Positions 43,819 to 53,819 of a stretch of 64,000 bases of DNA are shown piece by piece. The DNA comes from Pseudoips prasinana. Taxonomy: Eukaryota; Arthropoda; Insecta; Lepidoptera; Nolidae. A program made the position numbers and the translations under genes. Location of the stretch: contig OX621250.1 of NCBI GenBank assembly GCA_951640165.1, positions 3,410,001 to 3,474,000 on the forward strand, read 5' to 3'. Position 1 is the first letter of the stretch, and every line of letters starts with the position of its first letter. The notes below the pieces were generated by a model, which was not told the origin of the DNA, did not search any database, and saw only the letters and a program-made list of their open reading frames with translations.

Positions 43819-44249
43819 GGGTCGGCGCAGACAGAGAGGAGCGCAGCGGAGAGGATTTTATTGAGGCACTAGAAAATCAACTTTAGAGCTATAGGAATAA
43901 AGTGCATATATGCTTGAACCTGACAAAATGCTCGCGCAGTCTCGCGCCTTACCTACCTAAGACCTTATAAAACTTACAACATGCAACAAAATAAGTAACT
44001 TTATAATTAATACCCATTATACTCAGAAATCTATATAGCTAGGAAGCTAGCACGGCGACAAAGATTTTTAATAAAAGAAAAAGTAACGAACGAGCTCTTT
44101 CTGTGGTAATAAGACAATATACTTTATATAATCCCAATAAAAAAAAGAATTATAATGCTCAAGCATACATGCACTTTATTTAAATAATTTTAAAGTTGAT
44201 ATTTTAATAAAATCCTCTCCGCTGCGCTCCTCTCTGTCTGCGCTGGCCC
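43819..44249. mobile_element. PIF/Harbinger-like MITE
   Basis: 431 bp bounded by TAA direct repeats (43816-43818 and 44250-44252). The terminal inverted repeats are 44 bp with two mismatches, starting GGG and containing 'gagaggagcgcagcggagag'. The interior is AT-rich and non-coding. A 3-bp TAA/TWA target and GGG...CCC termini are typical of PIF/Harbinger elements (Tourist-like MITEs). Assignment is from termini only. 44253-44689 downstream shows no gene. Confidence 0.85.
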
Positions 44250-44689
44250 TAAGGGGATCATAACGTCAAAAATCAAAATTCCATCGTCATTCGGATGTAA
44301 TGACCATGATGATATATTTATGATTTATTAAATAAAAAAATCTGTTCTTTAAACACAAATACATCAACTTCAAACTCAACTAAAAATAATAAAATAAGAG
44401 CTTTACACATTTATCATAACATTTGAAGATGACGTGAATAATTACGTAGGTAATTTCGTAATATATTTTTACTGGCATCAACCTCCAATGGTATAATTTA
44501 AGTGTATAGGTGAAACTATTTATTTTTATTAGAAATGGTTCATCTAAGAGAGCTAATATAAATAGCCAGATAAATTTGTAAACTAGAAACCTATTAAAAA
44601 AAATCATATTGAACAAATGGCACTCGACTTATTTATATAATATTTCTTATCAATTCTAAAATAAGTTTATTTTTTTATTTTTTTATATA

Positions 44690-45180
44690 ATAGGATGGCA
44701 AACGACCAATTGGGTCACCTGATGGTAAGTGATCACCGCCGCCCATGGACACTCGCAACAACTGAGGAGCTGCAAGTGCGTTGCCGGCCTTTAAGAAAAG
44801 AATAGGTTCGCTTCTTGAAGGTTGCCATGTCATACCGGATCGGAAATACCTCCGCAGCTAATTGATTCCACAGAGCACACGCGGCACAAAGTTTCATGTG
44901 AAACGCACAGTGGTAGATGACTATTCATCCAGGTGATAAGGATGAAATTTCCACTTTTGGCGAGAGCGTCTGTGGCGGAATGTGGCGGCAGGTATAAGCT
45001 CGAACAATTCCTCTGAACGCTCTGCGTGGTAAATGCGGTAGAGGACACATAGAGACGCCACGTCTCTCACAGGGTAAGAGGATCAAGCCAAATAGTGGGC
45101 CTCCCGTCGCCAACGACCATTCGAGCTGCACGATGTTGTATACGATCAAAAGGAAGAAGTTGATACTGTGGTTAAATGAG
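44690..45180 (-). pseudogene. LINE RT C-terminus with 3' tail
   Basis: Minus-strand codons from 45180 read QHRAARMVVGDG, LDPL, ETWRLYVSSTAFT, and, across frame changes, [26 protein letters not shown], and finally KGRQRTC...VHGRR before the tail and an A-rich end at 44690. The QHRAARMV-GD / LDPL / FYR-YHG layout is a common insect LINE C-terminus. Several frameshifts make it inactive. Its final 110 bp are the same sequence as the tails of the SINE-like repeats. 45181-45452 is unassigned. Confidence 0.75.
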
Positions 45181-45454
45181 TTTTAAAGTCACAATAAAAC
45201 ATTAAACGTAGTTTTGTTGAAGTAGATTTGTAGAATGGTTTTATCTTCTACCGGCTGTGCCCAGTGTTTCGGTACTGCCGATAGAAGTGAAAAATATTCT
45301 TGAAACTTCTAATCTACAATATAATAGTTATTCATATAGCTAGCTCATCGCAAGCGTAACGTGACAATGACGCGAGGTTCACGAATTTGTTCAACGCGTC
45401 TAAATAAGTTTTCAATCCAATTATATTTAGGTTTACACTAGAGTGATCAGTCTA

Positions 45455-45589
45455 CAGACGCCAGCACATCCAGCTACCGGAATCTGTCAAATTTCTTTTA
45501 TAGATTTTCATCTTTATCACAAAAGCATAAGTTTCACTTTCAATTGGGGAAATTTGACAGATTGGGGTAGATTCATGTGCTGGCGTCTG
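45455..45589. mobile_element. Tc1/mariner-like MITE, 135 bp
   Basis: Flanked by TA (45453-45454 and 45590-45591). Terminal repeats cagacgccagcacat are perfect for 15 bp. Sub-terminal 'aatctgtcaaatttc' and 'gaaatttgacagatt' also pair, so most of the element folds on itself. The related copy is at 22206-22367. 45592-45978 is unassigned. Confidence 0.85.
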
Positions 45590-45978
45590 TACATACACAA
45601 ATAAACGTGTTGAATAAAGTTGGTTTATAAAAATAATTATAAGTACTTCTTTGCGCACACACTTCACTATATGAAGGCCAATTTCGAAACAAATTGAAAT
45701 AACACACACGCACTTTTATTTTAAACAAAACGTACGTTGCAGAAAGAACTTGGAGTTTAAAACTAAAATAAGATCAAGGCTAATTTCAACGCAGATTGGG
45801 CAAACACCAAACAAGTAACGATTCAACTATTCTATCATATAAAAATGCTCACTCCAAATTACTTCAAGTTTCATAAGAACATGAAATCTTTTAAAAAATT
45901 CAAGTACTTAGAAACATTAATAGAACGCCACCTCAATAGTCTAACGGCACTTGCCATGATCAACCATAATGAAGTCCT

Positions 45979-46160
45979 GTGCCTCTAGCACGAGTTCTTG
46001 CAGTTTACTTACTCGATCACACGTACAGTTTCTCCCATACATTGTGCACCAGCGCCTCTCGCGGATACTATTAAGAACTAAAACTCTGGTGCTCAATGTA
46101 TGGGACGAAACTGTACGTGTGATCGAGTAAGTAAACTGCAGGAACTCGTGCTAGAGGCAC
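45979..46160. repeat. foldback with 74-bp near-perfect arms
   Basis: Arm 1 is 45979-46052 and arm 2 is 46086-46160, with a 33-nt spacer. By eye only about three differences (two substitutions and one extra base) separate arm 1 from the reverse complement of arm 2. No TIR-transposon terminus or TSD is obvious, and neither arm is coding. Confidence 0.92.
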
Positions 46161-46179
46161 AGATGTGTATGTGATTAGA

Positions 46180-46312
46180 CTGCACGTGTGGCACAGCGTC
46201 TAAGACAGTCGCCTCGCCGCTTCGTGCCCCGGGTTCGATTCCCGCGCCGGACAACTATTTGTGTGACCCATTAATATTTGTTCGAATGTCATTTGTGATC
46301 GTCTATTATTAA
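46180..46312 (+). repeat. tRNA-derived SINE (SINE-B), 5' part of a split copy
   Basis: Head 'cacgtgtggcacagcgtcta', B box 'cccgggttcgattcccgcg', body 'acaactatttgtgtgaccca'. Its continuation ('gattgtttataaagtacccc') is at 46651 after an inserted LINE. Confidence 0.8.
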
Positions 46313-46640
46313 TACATACATACATAGACTCACGCCTGTTTCCCAGAGGGGTAGGCAGAGACAACGGATTTCCATTTGTCACGATCTTTGCATACTTCTT
46401 TTGCCTCGATTACTGTCATTATATTCTTCATACATGCTCGCTGGTTTAGGGTACTTCTGACCTGCCCTTTCTTGAGAACATCTCCAATTTGGTCAGAGAA
46501 TGTTCGACGTGGTCTTCCCCTTCCGGTTGTCCCATTCACACAGGCCAGGTATACTTCTTTTGTCAATCTTCTTTCATTCATCCTTTCTAAATGGCCAAAC
46601 CATCTCAGCATGCCTTTTTCAATCTTTGTGACTACATCCT
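46313..46640 (-). mobile_element. 5'-truncated LINE inserted in a SINE
   Basis: 328 bp flanked by the perfect 10-bp direct repeat ctattattaa (46303-46312 and 46641-46650). The TATG-type tail lies at the left (minus-strand 3') end. The insert carries a clean RT C-terminus. Confidence 0.9.
46330..46611 (-). pseudogene. LINE RT C-terminal fragment ([12 protein letters not shown])
   Basis: 93 open codons: [20 protein letters not shown], then [30 protein letters not shown], and [25 protein letters not shown] followed by the stop. This is the end of an RTE-like LINE reverse transcriptase; catalytic motifs lie upstream and were never copied here. Undamaged within its length, which fits the intact TSD and a recent insertion. 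Confidence 0.85.
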
Positions 46641-46824
46641 CTATTATTAAGATTGTTTATAAAGTACCCCGCGACTGAGGGACAAGATTCCTAAGGGTGT
46701 GATTTGTCTTTTTAAATTAAAAGACCATCTAATTATAAACTAAGCAGAGCTTGTACTATGGAAACCAGATAACTCATATACGACATATAGTACTACTTTT
46801 CTTTTGTAAATACATTCTTATATT
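46641..46824. repeat. SINE-B 3' part and an opposite SINE-B piece
   Basis: 46651-46710 ('tataaagtaccccgcgactg', 'gacaagattcctaagg') continues the split SINE-B. From about 46725 to 46824 the plus strand reads 'aaactaagcagagcttgtac' and 'gaaaccagataactcatata', the minus-strand 3' half of another SINE. Confidence 0.6.
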
Positions 46825-47130
46825 AAGAGGGGTAGGGCACAGCGTTCATTCGCTCAAAGAGCAGCCTGACTGGGAAAGTACCTCCACCTTACAGAAAACA
46901 TACTTTAATAATAACATTAATTACTTTAGTATTGTGTTTCTGCGTGTGAGTAAGGTCGTCAGAGCTCATTGGGGTGGGGGGGAAGGGTCAGCAAGACTTG
47001 TTTGCTGACTCTTAAAGGCCGGCAACGCACCCGCGACACCTCTGGTGTTGCGGGCGTACATAGCCGGCGGTGATCACTTACCATCAGGTGACCCGCTTGC
47101 TCGTTTGTCGCCCTATGCCATAAAAAAAAA
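46825..47130 (+). repeat. LINE-tail SINE-like repeat, full length
   Basis: Starts 'aggggtagggcacagcgttc', then 'cgctcaaagagcagcctgac', 'ggccggcaacgcacccgcga', 'cggtgatcacttaccatcag', 'gctcgtttgtcgccctatgc', and ends in a 9-A tail. The A tail fixes its orientation. The reference plus-strand copy for this family. Confidence 0.85.
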
Positions 47131-47229
47131 TATAGATAATTACACCCAATATTTCCTAATTAGTTGGCTCCGTTTGAAATTAACCGCTATAACATGTCCA
47201 TGCTTCCAAATGGACATCTATATAAACTA

Positions 47230-47450
47230 ACGTCATCATCATCATATCAGTCGAAAGGCGTCCAATGCTGGACAAAGCCCTCCCCAAGGGTCTTCACAAT
47301 GATCGGTCTTGTGCTGCGTGTATCCAACGGCATCCCGCGACTTTTGCAAGATCGTCGATCCACCTTGTAAGCCCCACGCTGCATCTTCCAGTTCGTGGTT
47401 GCCACTGGAGAAGCTTTCTGCCCAAGCGGCCGTCGGTTCCAGAACTATAG
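47230..47450 (-). pseudogene. RTE-type LINE RT C-terminus and tail
   Basis: The minus strand reads GTDGRLGRKLLQWQPRTGRCSVGLTRWIDDLAKVAG and CRWIHAAQDRSL, then 'gaccettgggg'-type tail words and a GAT run at 47238. Close to 51270-51512. The frame is open but starts abruptly where the neighbouring repeat begins. Confidence 0.8.
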
Positions 47451-47460
47451 GGCCCATCAG

Positions 47461-47588
47461 CAATACTTGTTTGCTGACTCTTACAGGCCAGCATTCCTCT
47501 GGTGTTGCGAGTGTCCATGGGCGGCGGTGATCACTTACCATCAGGTGACCCACTTGCACGTTTGGCGACCTCTGACATAAAAAAAAAC
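47461..47588 (+). repeat. LINE-tail SINE-like repeat, 3' part
   Basis: 'acttgtttgctgactcttac', 'tgggcggcggtgatcactta', 'caggtgacccacttgcacgt' and an A8 tail. It abuts the RTE fragment directly, suggesting insertion into it. Confidence 0.75.
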
Positions 47589-47682
47589 TTAAGTCGTCGC
47601 ACTAAGGAACAAACCTATATTCTGTATTTCTTTCTTATGATCAGGCGCACTATTAATAGAATACGCAAATAGGAAAATAATA

Positions 47683-48970
47683 GGACTTTACCTATGAAAT
47701 TGCCGTTTTGTATGAAAAAATTTAAACGAATTTTTTTCATGAATTTTTTTATTTGTATTAATCGAAGTAATCACCCATGCAATCAATGCATCTTTGCCAT
47801 CGCAGTGGCAGTTTATTGATGCCCTTCTTAAAGAAATCAGCTGGACGGGAGGCAACAAATTCTTCAAAGGCATTTTGTACTGCCTCTCGGGTATTGAATT
47901 TTTTTCCCGCCAAGAAGTTATCCAAATTCTGGAAAAAGTAGTAGTCTGTAGGCGCAAGGTCTGGTGAGTAGGGCGGATGACGGAGAGCTTCCAACCCCAG
48001 TTCTTGCAACTTGGAGACCGTCTGCTGTGCAGTATGAGGTCGCGCGTTGTCGTGCAGGAGCAGCGGAGACGAGCGATTGACCAATGCTGGTTGGAGATGC
48101 GCCAGCTTCTCCATCATTGTGCTCAGTTCTTCACAGTACACATCTGCAGTAATGCTCACCCCGTTTGGTAAGAAGCTGTGATGAATCACACCGGCGCTAG
48201 ACCACCAAACAGTGACCATCACTTTTCTAGGGGTAAGTTTTCGTTTAGGGCATTGTTTAGGTGCTGAACCAGGATCCAACCAACTTGCTGAGCGCTTGCG
48301 GTTATCAAACAGAATCCATTTTTCATCGCAGGTAACAATGCGGTTCAAAATTCCTTCATTTGTGTGTCTGTTGAGCAGTGCAAGGCACGTCTCGACGCGT
48401 ACTTCGCGCTGGCGATCATTGAGTTCGTGGGGCACCCATTTGTCAAGCTTTTTTACCTTGCCAATTTGACGCAAATGGACCAATATTGTTTTGACGCTAA
48501 CGTCGAAAGCTGCTGCTAATTCAGCCGTAGATTGTGTATCATCAGCTTCCACAACCGCCTTTAATTCGTCATTGTCGACCAAAGTCTTCGGACGACCGCG
48601 AGGTTCATTTTTCAGGTATTTCAGGAAATTTCCAGAACGGAAGCGAGCAAACCAATAACAGGTGGTGCGTTGGTTTGTAGTGTTAGCTCCGTAAACGTCG
48701 TTGATGTTGCGTGCCGCTTGTGCCGCGTTGCTGCCACGACGGTACTCATATTCCATAATTACTCGAATTTTTAACGTATCCATGATGACGAAAAAGATTG
48801 AAATGCGATGAAAATGTAACACTAATCAATAAAGAAATGACTACTTTTGGAAAAAAGAATCCATGTTTTTTAAATAAAATTAATTTGAAATTAGAATTCT
48901 TAGCCAAACAAAAATTATTTTGATTTGAAATGGCCAGTACTGCAGAACGGCAATTTCATAGGTAAATACC
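47683..48970 (-). mobile_element. mariner transposon (cecropia-type), copy 2
   Basis: 1288 bp, TA at 47681-47682 and 48971-48972. The ITRs match copy 1 but each has a point change near the tip (ggactttacc on the left; the right end reads ggtaaatacc), so they no longer match perfectly there. Same orientation as copy 1, 8.1 kb away. Confidence 0.97.
47758..48783 (-). CDS. mariner transposase (DD34D), intact
   Basis: 341 residues from MDTLKIRVIM. Catalytic Asp 153, 245 and 280 are intact, as are WVPHELN and the HDNARPH and SPDLAPTDYYFF blocks. It differs from copy 1 by a 6-bp length change just after RFRSGNF (LKYLKNE here against DLKNE) and two visible substitutions (ALVEADD/AVVEADD; NGLS/NGVS). 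The extra codons look like a small local duplication of 'tttcagg' and lie before the GRP linker, where they may or may not disturb DNA binding. Otherwise the description of copy 1 applies. Confidence 0.94.
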   Translation of the reverse strand: MDTLKIRVIMEYEYRRGSNAAQAARNINDVYGANTTNQRTTCYWFARFRSGNFLKYLKNEPRGRPKTLVDNDELKAVVEADDTQSTAELAAAFDVSVKTILVHLRQIGKVKKLDKWVPHELNDRQREVRVETCLALLNRHTNEGILNRIVTCDEKWILFDNRKRSASWLDPGSAPKQCPKRKLTPRKVMVTVWWSSAGVIHHSFLPNGVSITADVYCEELSTMMEKLAHLQPALVNRSSPLLLHDNARPHTAQQTVSKLQELGLEALRHPPYSPDLAPTDYYFFQNLDNFLAGKKFNTREAVQNAFEEFVASRPADFFKKGINKLPLRWQRCIDCMGDYFD

Positions 48971-48972
48971 TA

Positions 48973-49717
48973 ATATTAAAACGAATGAATTTTATATTAG
49001 ATGTTCGTATAATTTAGCAATAACAAATCGGCTTCAGATAATGTAAACACATTGAAAGTAGTTGTAGATTGAAACAATTTTAAGAATCAATCTTACATGA
49101 TGCTCTATAAGAAATATTATAAATAGAAGTATTATCAAACACTAGAAATAACAGTATCTATTGCGTAGTTCTACTAGACTATTCAAATCCTTACTACTTA
49201 CTGCTACATTCTTTTTCCAATTGGAGAAGTTAACCTATGTGTCCGTGTGGTTCAAGGTATTCAGTAGGCCTCTCACATGACTTAAATACTGTTGTCTTAT
49301 GACTACAGTCTCGACAGGTCTAGTTGCCATCTTAACTACTGATGAACCAGAGATTAAGCGACTTTTGTGAGTTTAATCTATGAACTGACTATGTGACTTG
49401 TAATTAACCTCTTCAGTCGTTTTCGGATCAATGTGATCATTAATATGGCCAATTAATAATATTTAACTTTTATTGTAAAATACGTAAATGATGTGTCTCT
49501 ATTAACATTGAATAGGCTCGCACTTTAGCACAATCTCACATGGTGGTAAGTGAAGATCAGATTTATGATGCATATTTACATTAGCCTTGAAAAATATTAT
49601 GTTCTACGTGTCCTTCATTTTGGGGGATGTGCCATAATCGCTAAGCTAGGTTCATGGTCGCAGTAATTTAGTCATAGAATCTAAAAAAAAATCCGAGCCG
49701 TCACGGGACGCCTGGCA
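48973..49717. other. unassigned AT-rich stretch
   Basis: No gene or known repeat recognised. Confidence 0.4.
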
Positions 49718-50033
49718 GATGTGAAACATCGACATTATTTTGTAAAAGTAATATGCAGAAAAGAACATATTGTGATATGAACTAAATATGTCATAATGAT
49801 AAAATAAAATATTACGATTTTTTCCAAATAACGATGACTATTTATTGAATAAACATTTATTTTCATTAAATTCAAAAATTTACGAGAATCGCACAGTCGA
49901 TTGCGCATGGCCACGCGTCGCCACACCGTACACACTACTGCATATAGACTGTATATATTTACCATCGTATAGCGTGGCGACGCGTCGCCACGCTAGAAAT
50001 CGGTTTTACGTGCGGCTATAGATGTTTCACATC
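49718..50033. repeat. possible small inverted-repeat element with CGCGTCG palindrome
   Basis: gatgtgaaacatc (49718-49730) and its exact inverse (50021-50033) bracket 316 bp. Inside, 49970-49995 is a perfect 26-bp palindrome, tagcgtggcgacgcgtcgcc followed by acgcta. A related word (ggccacgcgtcgccac) lies at 49908-49923. No TSD was identified. Confidence 0.5.
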
Positions 50034-51269
50034 AAAATATGAAAAAAACTAGCCCGGAGTTTCTTTCTGAGTTTCTACTACGGGGCGTTTATCTAGAGAG
50101 CTAGAGAAAACCACAGGTTAGCTAGGGTGGAGTCCGCGCCGGCGAGGAACGGTGATTCATTGCCTGTAGTCCGTGCTAAGTGATCACACCCTCTTTTATA
50201 ATTCCGTCTTTTTGGTTCCACGGCCCCCTTAGCTGCGGCCCAAATCCCATAAGGGTACTCTCAGGTATTTGTCGCTTAAGATAAGCTACTGGCTAAACTC
50301 TAAAAGAGTACGAGAAACTTACATAATTATTAAACAAATATTCTTAAGCCAAAACTGCTTTGTTACAACACTTGCGTCCAAAATAGAACTATCCCATAAA
50401 ATATACATAATTTTAATAGTCTTTTTACATTATTTTACAGTAAATTTACTATCAGCGATGTATTGTTTCAGATTTATGAGTAAATGAAGATTTACTTCGT
50501 TACTTAATGGCAGAAATGGAAGCAGACGAAGAATAATGGCGAGTCTTAAATATATATTATTTAGTATTTCTGTCGAAATATTGAGTGCGTCCATAATTCA
50601 TCATGGGTTTTAACTGTTTATGAAGAAGATCTGTTATTTGTAACAATTTTAAATGCAGCATCTATTTCTGAGCACGGAAAGTGCGTTTAGTCACTATTTA
50701 GAATATACATAGCTACTCATATTTTTAAAGGAAAGGATGAAATCTACGGTAATATTATTCAGGTTTGATATAATAACTGACTCATTTATCAAACGTCTTG
50801 CATATTTTTTTTATGCCTTCGTATAGTTTCTTGTTCTTAGTGTGTCGATGGGAAACTAGTTAAATGTTTGTGGCCCAGAACGTGGCCACACTGATTGCCC
50901 TGCTTGGGGCATTCTTAAGATCCTGCCATGAACATGTGGCAGGGCAGGCTGGGCATGATGTTAGGTGGGTTATGATGATCAAAAATATCAATATGTACTA
51001 AATAAAATCATATATCTACGAAGAGCCTATTAAAACGTAAATTAGGATGTACTATGCCAAATTGAATGTCAATTGATCGACCACCATTAATCGAATTTAT
51101 GATGATCGTAGTAGTCAAAAAGAAGCTGCTGCTCGTCTTCTCGAAGATTTTCTCTCGGGACTCGACTTCTACACCCTCCATGAGATGAGATCGGGTGACG
51201 ATATACTGATATTTGCCACCGTCACCACACAGCCAAATAGGGTTCAATCAAAGTAAGTTACCATCGAAT
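50034..51269. other. unassigned stretch
   Basis: 50060-50240 is less AT-rich ('ctagggtggagtccgcgccg') but has no frame or motif I can name. The rest is AT-rich. No gene is called. Confidence 0.4.
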
Positions 51270-51512
51270 TGAAATAAAAGTGGCAGTGGGCAGAGCACAT
51301 AGCTCGTAGAACTGACGGCCGATGGGGCAGAAAGGTTCTTGAGTGGCGACCACGAACCGGAAGACGCAGCGTGGGCAGGCCCCCTACACGGTGAACCGAC
51401 GATCTTGTGCGGGTCGCGGGAAGCCGCTATATGCGGGCAGCGCAGGACCGGCTATTTTTGAGATCCTTGGGGGAGGCCTTTGTCCAGCAAACGTCTGTCA
51501 GCTGATATGATG
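51270..51512 (+). pseudogene. RTE-type LINE RT C-terminus and 3' tail
   Basis: Plus-strand codons: WAEHIARRTDGRWGRKVLEWRPRTGRRSVGRP, then TDDLVRVAGSRYMRAAQDR and the tail 'gggggaggcctttgtccagc', 'agctgatatgatgatgatga'. The clearest statement of this family's protein in the window. 5'-truncated at the start of the last RT segment. Confidence 0.85.
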
Positions 51513-52499
51513 ATGATGAAGTTATCATCCTTGAAAGCTAATAAGATAACTGCTAGCGCTAAACAAAGTGAAAGATTAATTAGATATATATATTTAAGAT
51601 TATTTAGACAGATTGACTATCATTAAATTCGGCTGCTGTGGATATGAATATTCAACATTAATAACTTATATTCCTATCTACATCTGCGTTACTATCGTAA
51701 ATTACACCTTATCCCGTGAAAATTATAAATAATCTGATGTTCTTTTGTCTGCAACATAAAAGGAATCCGAATGAAATGAAGCACAAAGGTTTTGTACTTA
51801 ATTTCATTCAGATAGGCGTGGATAATATTAAAGCAGGGAAGATCAGGGAGGTTAAATTAGGAAACCGAAATAGTTTATCGCTATTCATTTGGGCAGTGAT
51901 ACGCCTAACAACAATTTCTAAGTGATAACACCACCAATCGAAACCTTCCTTTTAAACTCAACTACATATAAGTCAATTGTTTTAAAATGACATTTATAAT
52001 ACTTACAAATACTTGCTTGTGGCAAGTATTATCAGAAATAGTTACGTAATAATAACTATACTATATGTACTATAGCTACTGCCTAACTGCAGTCGCCAAC
52101 TCGCATGCCAAGCACGATGACTATGACAAACCCCTAAAATTGGCAACGTTAAAGAAACCTTTGGGACTGGCCTATGTCCAGCAGTGGACAATATTAGGCT
52201 GATAATTAATAAAAATGGCCCTTCATTCTAGCAATTATCAATATTTGGCAATCATAATTACTTTTACTTACTGTACACGTGATTTTTGACAGTTTATTGT
52301 GTACATTATTGACATATTCAATATGTTGAAAGTATCTGGTATTGTCAAATGTATAGCATCAATCTATCAAGGCACCACTGATGCACCGTTATGACGCAAT
52401 TGTAATTACATAGTTATGTAGTTGTCATAATGACAAATCTCCAATGCTTTGCCTGATTGCCTGTGATTCCCTGTAAGAGCGAATCAAAAAATTTCGTAA
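51513..52499. other. mostly unassigned; short RTE tail at 52150-52206
   Basis: 52150-52206 reads 'acctttgggactggcctatg', 'tccagcagtggacaat', 'aggctgata', a short diverged RTE tail. The 69-codon frame 51716-51925 has no motif. No gene. Confidence 0.4.
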
Positions 52500-52760
52500 T
52501 TCGCAGTAATTGCCATAGCCCGAAGAATTGCTGAAATTAAGGGGCAGAGAGTGGGGCACATAGCTCGTAGAACCGACGATCGCTGAGTCGGAAAAGTATT
52601 CAAGTGGCGATAACAAAACAGAAAATGCAGCGTGGGCAGGCCCATAAAAAGAGGGACTGACGATCTTGTGATAGCCCCTGAATGCCAGTATCGCAATACT
52701 TACCACTGAAGAGATTCTTTATCCAGCGGTGGACGAAGTTCGGCTGACATTATAAATGAC
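52500..52760 (+). pseudogene. RTE-type LINE RT C-terminus and tail, degenerate
   Basis: Plus strand: 'gtggggcacatagctcgtag' (GHIARR), 'gtattcaagtggcgat', 'cagcgtgggcaggcccataa', 'gactgacgatcttgtgatag', tail 'tttatccagcggtggacgaa'. More mutated than 51270-51512. Confidence 0.7.
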
Positions 52761-53815
52761 AAAATATTGAGAACAGCAAACTTGGGTCACTAGTCTCAAG
52801 TACAATGCCACGGCGATTCTTTCAATACCCGTAACTCAGGTCAACATCTAGACCGTAAATTGACTTTCTTTTGCTTGTAGTTAAACATTACACAAGATCT
52901 GTCACTTTGATAGAAATATAAACCATTTTTGATTTCATTTGTGGTTGGTTGCCTTCAATGTAATTATAATATTTATGTTTTTTTGGCTTTCCGACTTATC
53001 TTCATTTTCTTGGTGATTGACATTCGAATTTTTATAACAGTTAATTGTAAGTCAGCTTACATTCAAGAAGCTGGCGATGCCCTTATGCCTCTAAAAGCCC
53101 GTAAAACACAGGTGTCTAACCGGACAATGATTGAGAGGTAATAAAGATTGTACTTATGTTAGAATCCATATTTGAGAACTATAAAGTTTCCTGCGAATTA
53201 ACGGCTTAGTCGTAACAATACGTCGAAGCCATAGCCAGCAATACTATTATTAATTGCTCTAACCTCTCCATTGGTCTTATTTTTTCTCTTGATTTTATAT
53301 TTGAAAATTAACTAACTTACCTATTTTATTTTACATTGGATTTAGTAATTTTTCATTTGTTTTTAGCCGAACGTCGGCATCAAAAATAATGGTGTGATGA
53401 GCGATAGCTACTGTTAAAGTACACAAAAACGTCATCAACAAAATAAAGATAATTTCGTTTGGTCTACCTACAGACACAATGCAAACTGTTTTTGTTCCAA
53501 CATGATAAATGGCTGAGGCGAGAAAGTAAACTATGTATATTTCGATACATGTTTGAATTATCTAAAGATATTGGAACGGTCTGTATTTGTTTGGTTGAAG
53601 TGAATGGTGTTAAAAGTAAAACACAATATTAATTCGACCTTCACTGTATCTGCATTACATCATATTATGAAATGGTTTGTTATATGTAACAGAATAGGGT
53701 AATACTTTCCACGTGTTTTCTAGATATTTTAATAGTACCTCATTGTTTTATGTCTTCTAAAAGTCTCATTTAAAACAAATGTTATTGCAACATTAACAAA
53801 GATCAATTTTATCCT
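52761..53815. other. unassigned AT-rich stretch
   Basis: A 70-codon frame at 52929-53141 lacks motifs. No gene or repeat family recognised. Confidence 0.4.
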
Positions 53816-53819
53816 ATAA

